From an uncultured Roseburia sp. (GTDB taxonomy: Bacteria; Bacillota; Clostridia; Lachnospirales; Lachnospiraceae): DNA of 17,248 nucleotides. Shown here one piece after another: positions 6,724 through 14,149 of the stretch. Where the stretch lies: the NCBI GenBank assembly GCA_947652855.1, contig CANTEO010000056.1:1-17248 (forward strand). Reading direction: 5' to 3'. Each line of letters starts with the position of its first letter. The stretch's first letter is position 1. Below the pieces are notes generated by a model, which worked only from the letters and a program-made list of their open reading frames with translations, ran no database searches and was not told the DNA's origin. The translations under genes were made by a program, and so were the position numbers.

Positions 6724-7101
6724 ATGGTGGAGGACCGTAAAGGATTTAAGATTAAAGAAGATAAATTGGGCGAAGTGAAGATTGCGGATGAGGTCGTTGC
6801 GATTATCGCCGGCCTGGCGGCGACCGAAGTGGACGGCGTAAGCTCCATGGCGGGCAATATCACAAATGAGCTTGTCAGCAAGCTTGGCATGAAGAACCTT
6901 TCAAAAGGGATCCGCGTGGACGTGGCGAACGGGGTCGTGAAGGTGGACGTTGCGTTGAATATCGCCTATGGCTTCGCGATTCCTGAGGTGTCTTTGAAGG
7001 TTCAGGAGAAAGTGAAGACGGCGATCGAGAACATGACGGGCCTGGAGGTGTCCGGGGTCAATATCAGGATTGCCAGCGTTGACATGGGAAAAGGCAGGTG
7101 A
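6724..7101 (+). CDS. Asp23/Gls24 family envelope stress protein (YqhY-like)
   Basis: A 125-residue member of the Asp23 (DUF322) family. The gene is the counterpart of Bacillus yqhY, which lies just upstream of nusB. Family members are small cytoplasmic or membrane-associated proteins linked to envelope homeostasis; YqhY has been connected with control of fatty-acid synthesis. Typical features are GEVKIADEVVAIIAGLAATE (residues 16-35), GVSSMAG, a KGIRVDVANGVVKVDVALNI stretch (61-80) and the C-terminal VNIRIASVD. No signal peptide or membrane segment is visible. It heads the operon from a strong promoter and an AGGAGG site eight bases before ATG. In Bacillus the accB-accC genes lie upstream; they are not here. 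Confidence 0.92.
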   Translation: MVEDRKGFKIKEDKLGEVKIADEVVAIIAGLAATEVDGVSSMAGNITNELVSKLGMKNLSKGIRVDVANGVVKVDVALNIAYGFAIPEVSLKVQEKVKTAIENMTGLEVSGVNIRIASVDMGKGR

Positions 7102-7155
7102 CGCAGCCATTCGTTTTGCAGGTGACAGGGCGGCTTGCCTGAACTGTCGCCGGGT

Positions 7156-7223
7156 AAGGGGTGCCTGGGGGCATCCTTTGTTATCGTATGGGGCGCCCTG
7201 CACGCGCATGGAAGATAGCAAAG
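7156..7223 (+). promoter_or_regulatory. Overlapping inverted repeats in the asp23-nusB gap
   Basis: The gap of 166 bases is long for this operon and GC-rich. Hairpin A pairs AAGGGGTGCC (7156-7165) with GGCATCCTTT (7170-7179), ten pairs with two G-U around TGGG. Hairpin B pairs CTTTGTTATC (7176-7185) with GATAGCAAAG (7214-7223), ten pairs with one G-U; its loop contains the palindrome GGGCGCCC (7191-7198). The two share bases 7176-7179 and cannot form fully together. A run of six T follows at 7244-7249. The layout resembles an attenuator, but no ligand or regulator can be named. Confidence 0.45.
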
Positions 7224-7267
7224 CCATTTGGGCGGGACGCACATTTTTTGTTGAAGGGAAACGGCAG

Positions 7268-7660
7268 ATGACGAGGAGAGAAATCAGAGAGCAGATATTT
7301 AAGGTGCTGTTCCGCATGGAGTTTTATCCGGGGGAAGAGCTTAAGGAACAGATGAAATACCCGGAGGAGGATGCAAAGGCATTGGACGCGGACGCCATTT
7401 ACATTCGGGACAAGATTCAGGCGGTCGTAGAGAAGGTGCCGGAAATTGACGAGATGGTCAATGCAGTCGCAAAGGGCTGGAAGACGACCCGGATGGGGAA
7501 GGTGGACTTGGCCTTAATCCGCCTTGCGGTGTATGAGATGAAATTCGATGACGCGATCCCAACGGGCGTGGCGATCAATGAGGCGGTGGAGCTTGCGAAG
7601 GTATACGGGACGGACGATTCATTTTCCTTCGTGAATGGAATTTTGGCGAAGATCGCATGA
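7268..7660 (+). CDS. nusB: Transcription antitermination factor NusB
   Basis: A 130-residue all-helical RNA-binding protein that joins NusE (S10) on boxA RNA to promote antitermination, mainly of rRNA operons. The start MTRREIREQIFKVLF is canonical, and the C-terminal signature GKVDLALIRLAVYEM (about residues 77-91) followed by VAINEAVELAKVYG and FVNGILAKIA is complete. The start is at 7268, with a purine-rich GAAGGGAAA at 7254-7262. The frame remains open upstream to 7070, but that extension overlaps asp23 and has no NusB similarity. The stop overlaps the xseA start (ATGA), indicating translational coupling. folD, which separates nusB and xseA in Bacillus, is missing. Confidence 0.97.
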   Translation: MTRREIREQIFKVLFRMEFYPGEELKEQMKYPEEDAKALDADAIYIRDKIQAVVEKVPEIDEMVNAVAKGWKTTRMGKVDLALIRLAVYEMKFDDAIPTGVAINEAVELAKVYGTDDSFSFVNGILAKIA

Positions 7661-8868
7661 AACGGGCCGCATATTCTGTCAGCCGGGTGAATGCGTATAT
7701 CAAGAATCTGTTTTATGCGGATTTCCTGCTTCATGACATCTGCGTCAAAGGGGAAGTCTCCAATTGCAAATACCATTCCTCCGGCCATATTTATTTTACA
7801 GTCAAGGATGAAAAGGCGGCGATTTCTGCGGTGATGTTCGCCACGAACCGCAGGGGCCTTTCTTTTTATATGCGTGAAGGGGACAAAGTGCTTGTGACAG
7901 GCTCCATTGAGGTATATGAGAGGGACGGGAAGTACCAGCTCTATGCCAAGGAGATTCAAAAGGACGGGGAGGGCAGCCTCTACCTGAAATTTGAAGCCTT
8001 AAAGCAGGAGCTTTTGGAAATGGGGATGTTTGCGGAAGAGTATAAGAAGCCGATCCCGAAATATATCCAGACGCTTGGCGTTGTGACAGCCCCTACGGGA
8101 GCCGCGGTGCAGGATATCCGAAGCATTGCGGAAAGGAGGAATCCCTATGTGCAGCTTATTCTGTATCCCGCCTTAGTGCAGGGGGAAGGCGCGAAAGAGA
8201 GCATTGTGCGCGGGATTCAGACGTTGGACGCAATGGGATTGGACGCGATGATTGTCGGCAGGGGCGGCGGCTCCATTGAGGATCTTTGGGCGTTCAATGA
8301 GGAGTGCGTGGCGCGGGCGATTTTTGAATGCGAGACGCCGGTGATCTCAGCCGTGGGGCATGAGACGGACACGACGATTGCGGATTTTGTCGCGGATTTA
8401 CGCGCCCCTACGCCGTCGGCGGGCGCTGAGCTTGCCGTCTGTGACATTTTTGAGCTGCTGAACGGCATGGAGCAGCTGCGCCTGGGGCTTTGGCGCGCCA
8501 TGGAGCGGAAAAGGGAGCTTGCATGCCAAAGAGCGGGCTATTTGGAGCATATGCTGCGCGGGAGGAGCCCCCAGGGACAGCTGAATGAAAAGAGGCAGAC
8601 GGCGCTTTTATTGGAGGAGCGCCTGACGCAGGCAATGCAAAGGCGCTTGACAGAGGCGAAGCATCGCCTTGGCATTTTGGCGGGACGCTTTGACGGCGTT
8701 TCCCCCGCGAAAAAGCTAAGCCAGGGCCTTGCCTTTGTGGCGGACGAAGGCGGGAGGCGCATAAGCGGCATATCAAAAGTAAAGAAAGGCGATCTGCTGC
8801 AGATTCATTTACAGGACGGGACAATTGACGCGGAGGCGAAGGGCGTTCGGCGTAACCGTTTTGAATGA
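7657..8868 (+). CDS. xseA: Exodeoxyribonuclease VII large subunit
   Basis: A 403-residue subunit of the ExoVII single-strand DNA exonuclease, which degrades single-stranded DNA to oligonucleotides during repair. It has an N-terminal OB fold (about 7-101), then the catalytic domain with GVVTAPTGAAVQDI (141-154), GRGGGSIEDLW (201-211), GHETDTTIADF (234-244) and APTPSA (250-255). D153, R202, H235 and D238 match the residues I recall as essential in E. coli XseA (D155, R205, H238, D241). A helical, coiled-coil region (about 262-345) should bind XseB. The length is on the short side (Bacillus and E. coli enzymes are near 450), with the difference in the helical part. The start overlaps the nusB stop; no strong ribosome site is visible, consistent with coupling. 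Confidence 0.97.
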   Translation: MKRAAYSVSRVNAYIKNLFYADFLLHDICVKGEVSNCKYHSSGHIYFTVKDEKAAISAVMFATNRRGLSFYMREGDKVLVTGSIEVYERDGKYQLYAKEIQKDGEGSLYLKFEALKQELLEMGMFAEEYKKPIPKYIQTLGVVTAPTGAAVQDIRSIAERRNPYVQLILYPALVQGEGAKESIVRGIQTLDAMGLDAMIVGRGGGSIEDLWAFNEECVARAIFECETPVISAVGHETDTTIADFVADLRAPTPSAGAELAVCDIFELLNGMEQLRLGLWRAMERKRELACQRAGYLEHMLRGRSPQGQLNEKRQTALLLEERLTQAMQRRLTEAKHRLGILAGRFDGVSPAKKLSQGLAFVADEGGRRISGISKVKKGDLLQIHLQDGTIDAEAKGVRRNRFE

Positions 8869-8909
8869 TGACGGCCGATCGGTGAATGGCAGATGACGGA
8901 AGGGATCGT

Positions 8910-9146
8910 ATGAAAGAAAAAAAGGGGCCTTCATTAGAGGATTTATTTGAAGAGATTGAAGGAATTTTAGAAAAGATGGAAGATAAGGACGTTGCGCTTG
9001 AGGAGTCGTTTCTTTTGTTTGAAGACGGGATGAAGAAGCTGAAGCAATGCAGCCTTAAGATTGATCAGGTGGAAAAAAAGATGCTGGCGTTAAACGACGC
9101 AGGAGAGCTTGAGATTTTGCCGCCGAACGGAGGGGTGGGGGCGTAG
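8910..9146 (+). CDS. xseB: Exodeoxyribonuclease VII small subunit
   Basis: A 78-residue helical-hairpin protein that decorates the XseA coiled coil and is needed for active ExoVII. The family pattern is clear: SLEDLFEEIEGILEKMED, then ALEESFLLFEDGMKKLKQC and a final helix to about residue 65. I chose the ATG at 8910 because GGAAGGG (8898-8904) precedes it; an in-frame ATG at 8886 would add eight poorly supported residues. The last nine residues (LPPNGGVGA) and the stop codon are made of the GC-rich repeat that starts at 9117, so the natural tail appears to have been replaced or extended. The small subunit is expected to tolerate changes beyond the second helix. Confidence 0.93.
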   Translation: MKEKKGPSLEDLFEEIEGILEKMEDKDVALEESFLLFEDGMKKLKQCSLKIDQVEKKMLALNDAGELEILPPNGGVGA

Positions 9147-9178
9147 CCCTTGCCGCCGAACAGCTGCGAGGGACGAAC
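9117..9178 (+). repeat. Dispersed copy of the window-start GC-rich repeat (head plus tail)
   Basis: From 9117 the sequence reads TTGCCGCCGAACGGAG, then GGGGTGGGGGC, then from 9150 TTGCCGCCGAACAGCTGCGA. The first part matches the 32-bp unit at 1-96 (TTGCC, GCCGCCGAACGGAG, GGGGGC) with small gaps, and the second part matches the tail after the array (GCCGCCG-AC--AGCTGCG-GG at 104-119). The two heads here are 33 bases apart. The copy covers the end and stop of xseB and lies just upstream of the ispA ribosome site, as the other copy lies upstream of the lipoprotein gene. Confidence 0.75.
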
Positions 9179-9204
9179 AGACGGATGATGCGGAGGTGGG
9201 CGAT

Positions 9205-10101
9205 ATGGATATGCCAAAAGAGTTGGAAGAGAGAATTGGGGAGATTGAGCTTGTTCTAAAACGGTATCTGCCCAAGGAGGAGGGGCATCAAAAAACGGTG
9301 CTTGAGGCGATGAACTACAGCCTGCTGGCAGGAGGGAAACGGCTGCGGCCGATGCTGATGCGGGAGACATACCACCTGTTTTCAGGGGAATCAACAATCA
9401 TAGAGCCGTTTTTGGCGGCGATTGAGATGGTGCATACCTACTCTTTGGTGCATGACGACCTTCCGGCGATGGACAATGACGAATACCGCAGGGGCAAGAA
9501 GACGACGCATATTGCATATGGCGAGGCCATGGCGATATTGGCCGGCGACGCCCTTTTGAATTATGCCTATGAGACGGCGGCGCAGGCGTTTTGCATGGCG
9601 AAAGACGGGGAGACGGACAGGGTGATCCAGGCGTTTTCGGTGTTTGCGAACAAAGCGGGCATCTATGGGATGGTCGGCGGGCAGACCGCAGATGTGGAGT
9701 CTGAAGGGGCGCCTTCCATATCCGGGGAGAAGCTGGATTTCATCTATCGGAAAAAGACGGGCGCGCTGATGGAGTCCGCGATGCAGGTCGGCGCGATATT
9801 GGCTGGCGCGTCCGTAAAGGAGCAGCGCCTGGTGGAGGAGCTGGCCGGAGAGGTCGGCCTTGCCTTTCAGATTCAGGATGACATACTGGATCAGACAAGC
9901 ACGTTTGAGAAGCTTGGAAAGCCAATTGGCAGCGACGCGAAGAATGAGAAGAGGACATACGTTCAGCTTTATGGAATGGAAAAAGCGAAGGAGGACGTGA
10001 TCCGCCTGTTTTCTGACGCGATGGAAAAGCTTGCCTCCCTTCCAGGGGATAACCCATTTTTAAACGAATTATTACGATATATTGTACATCGGGAAAAATA
10101 G
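9205..10101 (+). CDS. ispA: Polyprenyl synthetase, farnesyl diphosphate synthase type
   Basis: A 298-residue trans-prenyltransferase that condenses isopentenyl diphosphate with dimethylallyl and geranyl diphosphate to give farnesyl diphosphate, the precursor for undecaprenyl carriers and quinone-type lipids. The first aspartate-rich motif is DDLPAMD (84-90) and the second is DDILD (225-229). GGKRLRP (43-49) and the KKT at 183-185 are also present. The tyrosine five residues before the first motif (Y79, in HTYSLVHDD) and the two-residue insert inside it are as in bacterial type II FPP synthases, which supports a C15 product. The start at 9205 follows GGAGG at 9192-9196. dxs begins 11 bases after the stop, pairing two isoprenoid steps. 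Confidence 0.95.
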   Translation: MDMPKELEERIGEIELVLKRYLPKEEGHQKTVLEAMNYSLLAGGKRLRPMLMRETYHLFSGESTIIEPFLAAIEMVHTYSLVHDDLPAMDNDEYRRGKKTTHIAYGEAMAILAGDALLNYAYETAAQAFCMAKDGETDRVIQAFSVFANKAGIYGMVGGQTADVESEGAPSISGEKLDFIYRKKTGALMESAMQVGAILAGASVKEQRLVEELAGEVGLAFQIQDDILDQTSTFEKLGKPIGSDAKNEKRTYVQLYGMEKAKEDVIRLFSDAMEKLASLPGDNPFLNELLRYIVHREK

Positions 10102-10112
10102 AGGTGCCTTTG

Positions 10113-12002
10113 ATGGTATTGGAGAAGATAAAGCAGGAAAATGACATAAAGAAATTGGAGCCGGAGGAGCTGCCGATCTTAGCGGAGGAGATCCGGGATT
10201 TCCTGATACAGAAGCTCTCCGTCTCGGGCGGCCACTTGGCCTCGAATTTGGGGGTCGTGGAGCTGACAATGGCGCTGCATCTTGCCTTTGAGCTGCCTGT
10301 CGATAAGATAGTGTGGGATGTGGGGCATCAGTCATATACGCATAAAATCCTGACCGGGCGAAAAGCAGGCTTTGATGAGCTTCGAAGCTTTGGGGGGATG
10401 AGCGGCTTCCCTAAGAGGAAGGAAAGCGACTGCGACTGCTTTGACACAGGGCACAGCTCCACGTCCATTTCAGCAGGCTTAGGCTATGCATTGGCGAGGC
10501 AGATAAAGGGAGAGAGCTATAAGGTCATCTCCGTCATTGGCGACGGGGCCTTGACGGGAGGGATGGCGTATGAGGCGTTAAATAACGCTTCCAGGATCCG
10601 GTCGAATTTTATCATTGTCTTAAATGACAACAATATGTCGATCTCGGAAAACGTCGGGGGCCTGTCCGGGCATCTGAGCAACTTGCGCACGGCGGAGTCC
10701 TATCAGGAGATCAAGACGGGGGTAGCGAATTCCTTAAGCAAAATCCCGGTGTATGGGGAACGGATCGTAAGCCGCATCCGCAAGACGAAAAGCGGGATCA
10801 AGCAGCTCCTTGTGCCGGGAATGCTGTTTGAGAATATGGGGATTATGTATCTTGGCCCGATTGACGGGCATGACGTGACGGGGATGCTGAAGTCATTTCG
10901 GGAGGCGTCAAGGTTTCAGGGGCCGGTGCTTGTCCATGTGATGACGAAGAAGGGCAAGGGATACCTCCCCGCGGAACGCCATCCGGCCAGGTTTCATGGG
11001 ATCGGCCCGTTTGAGATTGAGACGGGCCTTCCTAAAGAAAAGCAGGTGAAGGCGAATTACACAGACATTTTTTCGACGGTCATGCGCAAGCTGGGCGACC
11101 GGGATGAGAAAGTAGTGGCGCTGACCGCGGCGATGGCGGACGGCACGGGCCTTAAGCGTTTTCGAAATATGTTCCCGGAGAGGTTTTTTGATGTGGGCAT
11201 TGCGGAGGAGCATGCGGTCACGTTCGCCGCAGGCTTGGCGGCGGCGGGCCTTAAGCCGATTGTGGCGGTGTACTCTTCGTTTTTGCAGCGGGCGTACGAT
11301 CAGATCCTCCACGACGTCTGCATTCAAAACCTCCCGGTTGTGTTTGCGGTTGACCGGGCGGGCCTGGTAGGGAGCGACGGGGAGACGCATCAGGGCATAT
11401 TTGACGTGTCATACCTTTCCAGCATCCCAAATATGACCGTCATGGCGCCCAAAAATAAGTGGGAGCTTTCCGACATGGTGAAATTTGCCGTGAATTTCCC
11501 GTCCCCGGTCGCCATCCGCTACCCTCGGGGTGAGGCGTATGACGGCTTAGAAGAGTTTCGGACCAAAATTGAGTATGCAAAGAGCGAGGTTCTCTATGAG
11601 GAAAGCCAGATTGCCCTGGTGGCCCTTGGCAGCATGGTAAAGACGGCGGAAAAGGTGCGGGAGGGGCTGCATGAAAAGGGCTATCGCTGCACGCTTGTGA
11701 ATGCCAGGTTCGCGAAGCCGCTGGATGAAGAGCTGCTGACGAGGCTGGCTAAGAGCCATTCCCTCCTTGTCACGATGGAGGAGAATGTCATCAACGGCGG
11801 CTTTGGCGAGCATGTGCTGCGCTTTTTGAAAGGGGCGGCGGGCCATCATGGACGGCATACGGGGTGCGAGGCGCTGAATATCGCGATTCCTGACGATTAT
11901 GTCGAGCATGGGAATGTGAACATCCTGCGCAAGGAGCTGAAGCTGGATGAGGCTTCTGTATTGGAACGCATTTTGGCAATGAATCTGAAAGAAAAAGAGT
12001 GA
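10113..12002 (+). CDS. dxs: 1-deoxy-D-xylulose-5-phosphate synthase
   Basis: A 629-residue thiamine-diphosphate enzyme that condenses pyruvate and glyceraldehyde 3-phosphate, the first committed step of the MEP isoprenoid pathway. Visible landmarks are VGHQSYTHKILTGR (70-83), GHSSTSISAGLG (113-124), the thiamine-diphosphate and metal motif GDGALTGG to NDNN (143-174), the catalytic glutamate E365 in GIAEEHAV, and DRAGLVGSDGETHQG (414-428). A transketolase C-terminal domain follows to the end. The length is normal. I chose the ATG at 10113 with GAGG at 10101-10104, which overlaps the ispA stop; a GTG at 10104 is in frame but lies within the ribosome site. Coupling with ispA suggests coordinated isoprenoid supply. 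Confidence 0.98.
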   Translation: MVLEKIKQENDIKKLEPEELPILAEEIRDFLIQKLSVSGGHLASNLGVVELTMALHLAFELPVDKIVWDVGHQSYTHKILTGRKAGFDELRSFGGMSGFPKRKESDCDCFDTGHSSTSISAGLGYALARQIKGESYKVISVIGDGALTGGMAYEALNNASRIRSNFIIVLNDNNMSISENVGGLSGHLSNLRTAESYQEIKTGVANSLSKIPVYGERIVSRIRKTKSGIKQLLVPGMLFENMGIMYLGPIDGHDVTGMLKSFREASRFQGPVLVHVMTKKGKGYLPAERHPARFHGIGPFEIETGLPKEKQVKANYTDIFSTVMRKLGDRDEKVVALTAAMADGTGLKRFRNMFPERFFDVGIAEEHAVTFAAGLAAAGLKPIVAVYSSFLQRAYDQILHDVCIQNLPVVFAVDRAGLVGSDGETHQGIFDVSYLSSIPNMTVMAPKNKWELSDMVKFAVNFPSPVAIRYPRGEAYDGLEEFRTKIEYAKSEVLYEESQIALVALGSMVKTAEKVREGLHEKGYRCTLVNARFAKPLDEELLTRLAKSHSLLVTMEENVINGGFGEHVLRFLKGAAGHHGRHTGCEALNIAIPDDYVEHGNVNILRKELKLDEASVLERILAMNLKEKE

Positions 12003-12062
12003 CGGAACGAACGGCCACCCACTGGGCGGAGAGCCGTTACGGCATAGATGAGGGCGGAATGG

Positions 12063-12872
12063 ATGAAAGAACGTTTGGATGTGTTGTTGGTGAGCCGCGG
12101 GCTTGCGCCTTCGAGGGAAAAGGCGAAAGTGATGGTGATGGAGGGCAATGTCTTTGTGAACGGCCAGAGGGAAGACAAGGCGGGCAGCTTTTTTCCGATA
12201 GACTGCGGCATTGAGCTGCATGGACAGACATTGAAGTATGTCAGCCGCGGCGGCCTTAAGCTGGAAAAGGCGATTACGCAGTTTGGCATTTCGTTGCAGG
12301 ATAAGGTCTGCATGGACATCGGGGCTTCCACCGGAGGCTTTACGGACTGTATGCTTTGCTATGGGGCGAAGAAGGTCTATGCCGTGGACGTAGGATACGG
12401 CCAATTTGCCTGGAAGCTTAGGCAGGATAGCCGGGTGGTCTGCATGGAGAAGACGAATATCCGGTATGTGACGCCAAAGGACATTGCCGACATCCTGGAT
12501 TTTGCGTCGGTGGACGTCTCGTTTATCTCTCTTTCAAAAGTGCTTGGCCCGGCAAGGGAGCTGCTGCGGGAAGGCGGGGAGATGGCCTGCCTGATTAAGC
12601 CTCAATTTGAGGCGGGGCGGCAGAAAGTCGGGAAAAAAGGCGTCGTCAGGGAAAAGGAAGTACATATTGAAGTGCTTCACGCGGTCTTAAGCTGTTCCGT
12701 GGAATTGGGATTTTGCGTCTGCGGCCTGGATTTTTCCCCGATAAAAGGGCCGGAAGGGAATATTGAGTATTTGGCGCATTTGAAAAAAAATGGGGAAGGG
12801 CGCATAGGGGAGGCCGTGGACATTGAGCGGACGGCAGAAGCGGCGCATTGTGCATTGGTGAAGCGGGAATGA
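12063..12872 (+). CDS. tlyA: TlyA family rRNA 2'-O-methyltransferase / S4-domain protein
   Basis: A 269-residue protein (YqxC in Bacillus). An N-terminal S4 RNA-binding domain (1-60; RLDVLLVSRGLAPSREKA, then YVSRGGLKLEKA) is joined to a FtsJ-like SAM methyltransferase domain. Its SAM-binding loop is DIGASTGGFTD (85-95), followed by VDVSFISLSK (150-159) and KPQFEAG (179-185). In mycobacteria and Campylobacter, TlyA 2'-O-methylates rRNA and affects capreomycin sensitivity; older annotations call it hemolysin A. The ATG at 12063 starts the canonical MKERLDVLLV; the ATG at 12048 is in frame but adds only MRAEW. The ribosome site (GGCGGA, 12053-12058) is weak. The 60-base gap after dxs contains a nested GC-rich inverted repeat (12010-12038). 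The stop overlaps the nadK start. Confidence 0.95.
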   Translation: MKERLDVLLVSRGLAPSREKAKVMVMEGNVFVNGQREDKAGSFFPIDCGIELHGQTLKYVSRGGLKLEKAITQFGISLQDKVCMDIGASTGGFTDCMLCYGAKKVYAVDVGYGQFAWKLRQDSRVVCMEKTNIRYVTPKDIADILDFASVDVSFISLSKVLGPARELLREGGEMACLIKPQFEAGRQKVGKKGVVREKEVHIEVLHAVLSCSVELGFCVCGLDFSPIKGPEGNIEYLAHLKKNGEGRIGEAVDIERTAEAAHCALVKRE

Positions 12873-13687
12873 AACGATTTTGCATCATTGCCAATTCCTA
12901 TAAGGACAAGGGCTATCGCCTGACGAATCAGATGAAATCCTATATTGAGCGCAGGGGCGGCTTCTGTCAGGTCATGAAAGAGCGTCAGGAGATCCCAGGC
13001 TCCACGGAGTGCATCTTTGTGCTTGGCGGGGACGGGACGCTGATCCGCGCCGCAGGGGCCGCGTCGGAGCAGGGCGTCCCGCTCATTGGCGTGAACCTGG
13101 GCCATTTGGGCTATCTTTGCGAATTGGAGGAAGAGAGCGTATACGAAGCCATTGATGAATTGATGAGAGGGAACTATATGGTCGAGGAGCGGATGATGCT
13201 AAGCGGACGGACGGATCAGCATCTTTCGCAAAAGGCGCTGAACGACATCGTCATTTTCCGGACGGGCGCGCTGCAGCTTGTGGAGCTTATGGTGTCGGTG
13301 AATGGGGAATATTTGAACACGTTCCGCGCTGACGGCATGATTGTCGCCACTCCGACCGGCTCAACCGGCTACAGTATGTCTGCGGGAGGGCCAATTGTCG
13401 ATCCAAAGGCGCGCATGATCTTAATCACTCCAATCAATGCGCATGACTTGAACGCCAAAAGCATTGTCGTCAGCGCAGAGGAGGAGATTTCCATAGAGCT
13501 TAGGCGAAGGCAGCCGCAAAAAAAGGAGAGGGTGGAGGTCAGCTTTGACGGCGTGTCCGCGACGGGCCTGTTTCCGGGGGAATCCATTACAATTTGCGCT
13601 TCAGAGCGGAAAACGAGGATCATAAAGCTAAGCAAGCTGAGCTTTTTGGAGATTTTAAGCAAAAAAATGCGTGGGGCTGTTCTATGA
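12869..13687 (+). CDS. nadK: NAD kinase
   Basis: A 272-residue enzyme that phosphorylates NAD to NADP, the only route to NADP in most bacteria. The diacylglycerol-kinase-like fold motifs are present: GGDGT at 53-57 with catalytic D55, GVNLGHLGYL (74-83), ND at 125-126, and the NAD-binding TPTGSTGYSMSAGGPI (161-176). The ATG overlaps the tlyA stop (ATGA), and the nadK stop in turn overlaps argR in the same way, so the three are likely translated in series. The tlyA-nadK-argR-recN order is usual in clostridia, whereas Bacillus keeps nadK elsewhere. NADPH feeds both the MEP pathway and arginine synthesis, which is at least compatible with the context. Confidence 0.97.
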   Translation: MKRFCIIANSYKDKGYRLTNQMKSYIERRGGFCQVMKERQEIPGSTECIFVLGGDGTLIRAAGAASEQGVPLIGVNLGHLGYLCELEEESVYEAIDELMRGNYMVEERMMLSGRTDQHLSQKALNDIVIFRTGALQLVELMVSVNGEYLNTFRADGMIVATPTGSTGYSMSAGGPIVDPKARMILITPINAHDLNAKSIVVSAEEEISIELRRRQPQKKERVEVSFDGVSATGLFPGESITICASERKTRIIKLSKLSFLEILSKKMRGAVL

Positions 13688-14139
13688 AATCAAAAAGACA
13701 GATTAAAATTTTGGAATTGATTGGAAAAAATGACATTGAGACGCAGGAGGAGCTGACCAACTTTCTGAAAAGGGAAGGCTATCAAGTGACGCAGGCGACG
13801 ATTTCCCGGGATATCCGGGAGCTGAAGCTGATGAAGGTGGCGATGGATAACGGCCGTCAGAAATACGCTGCTGCTGCGGAGAACGCAAAGGGCATGACTG
13901 AGAAATATATCCATATTTTAAAGAATGGCTTTGTGTCCATGGACATGGCGCAGAACATTTTGGTCGTGAAGACGGTTTCCGGCATGGCGATGGCAGTCGC
14001 GGCCGCGCTCGACGCGATGGAGTGCCATGAGATTGTGGGCAGCATCGCCGGGGACGATACGATTATGTGCGCCGTGCGGACGGTGGAGGATACGGCGACG
14101 TTAATGGAGCGGCTGCGCAAAATGATAGGAGATGCATAA
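13684..14139 (+). CDS. argR: Arginine repressor ArgR/AhrC
   Basis: A 151-residue hexameric regulator that represses arginine biosynthesis and activates catabolism when bound to L-arginine. The N-terminal winged helix (1-70) has the DNA-binding signature TQATISRDIRELKLMKV (36-52). The C-terminal oligomerisation domain (about 80-151) has the arginine-binding region IAGDDTIMCAVRT (121-133). The start at 13684 overlaps the nadK stop (ATGA). No ARG box was recognised in this window, so its targets lie elsewhere. recN begins ten bases after its stop. Confidence 0.97.
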   Translation: MKSKRQIKILELIGKNDIETQEELTNFLKREGYQVTQATISRDIRELKLMKVAMDNGRQKYAAAAENAKGMTEKYIHILKNGFVSMDMAQNILVVKTVSGMAMAVAAALDAMECHEIVGSIAGDDTIMCAVRTVEDTATLMERLRKMIGDA

Positions 14140-14149
14140 AGGAGAGGCA

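Noticed and set aside
7149..7175. A third copy of the GC-rich repeat in the asp23-nusB gap (CGCCGGG...GGGGGCAT)
   Set aside because: Only the ends match and the middle does not align; the similarity is no better than expected for G-rich DNA.
7070..7267. A 66-codon N-terminal extension of NusB
   Set aside because: It overlaps asp23, has no NusB similarity and precedes the canonical MTRREIREQ start; the open frame reflects GC-rich composition.
9109..9204. N-terminal extension of IspA through the repeat
   Set aside because: The extension is repeat sequence and would overlap xseB; GGAGG at 9192-9196 supports the start at 9205.
12010..12038. Nested inverted repeat in the dxs-tlyA gap as a terminator
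   Set aside because: AACGGC/GCCGTT encloses a short GC hairpin with a mismatch and no T run follows; the operon continues, so it is noted only as weak structure.
11547..12404. A 285-codon open frame on the minus strand
   Set aside because: It is the complement of dxs and tlyA, has no recognisable domain, and arises from codon bias in the sense genes; the same holds for 3227-3772 and the other long minus-strand frames.
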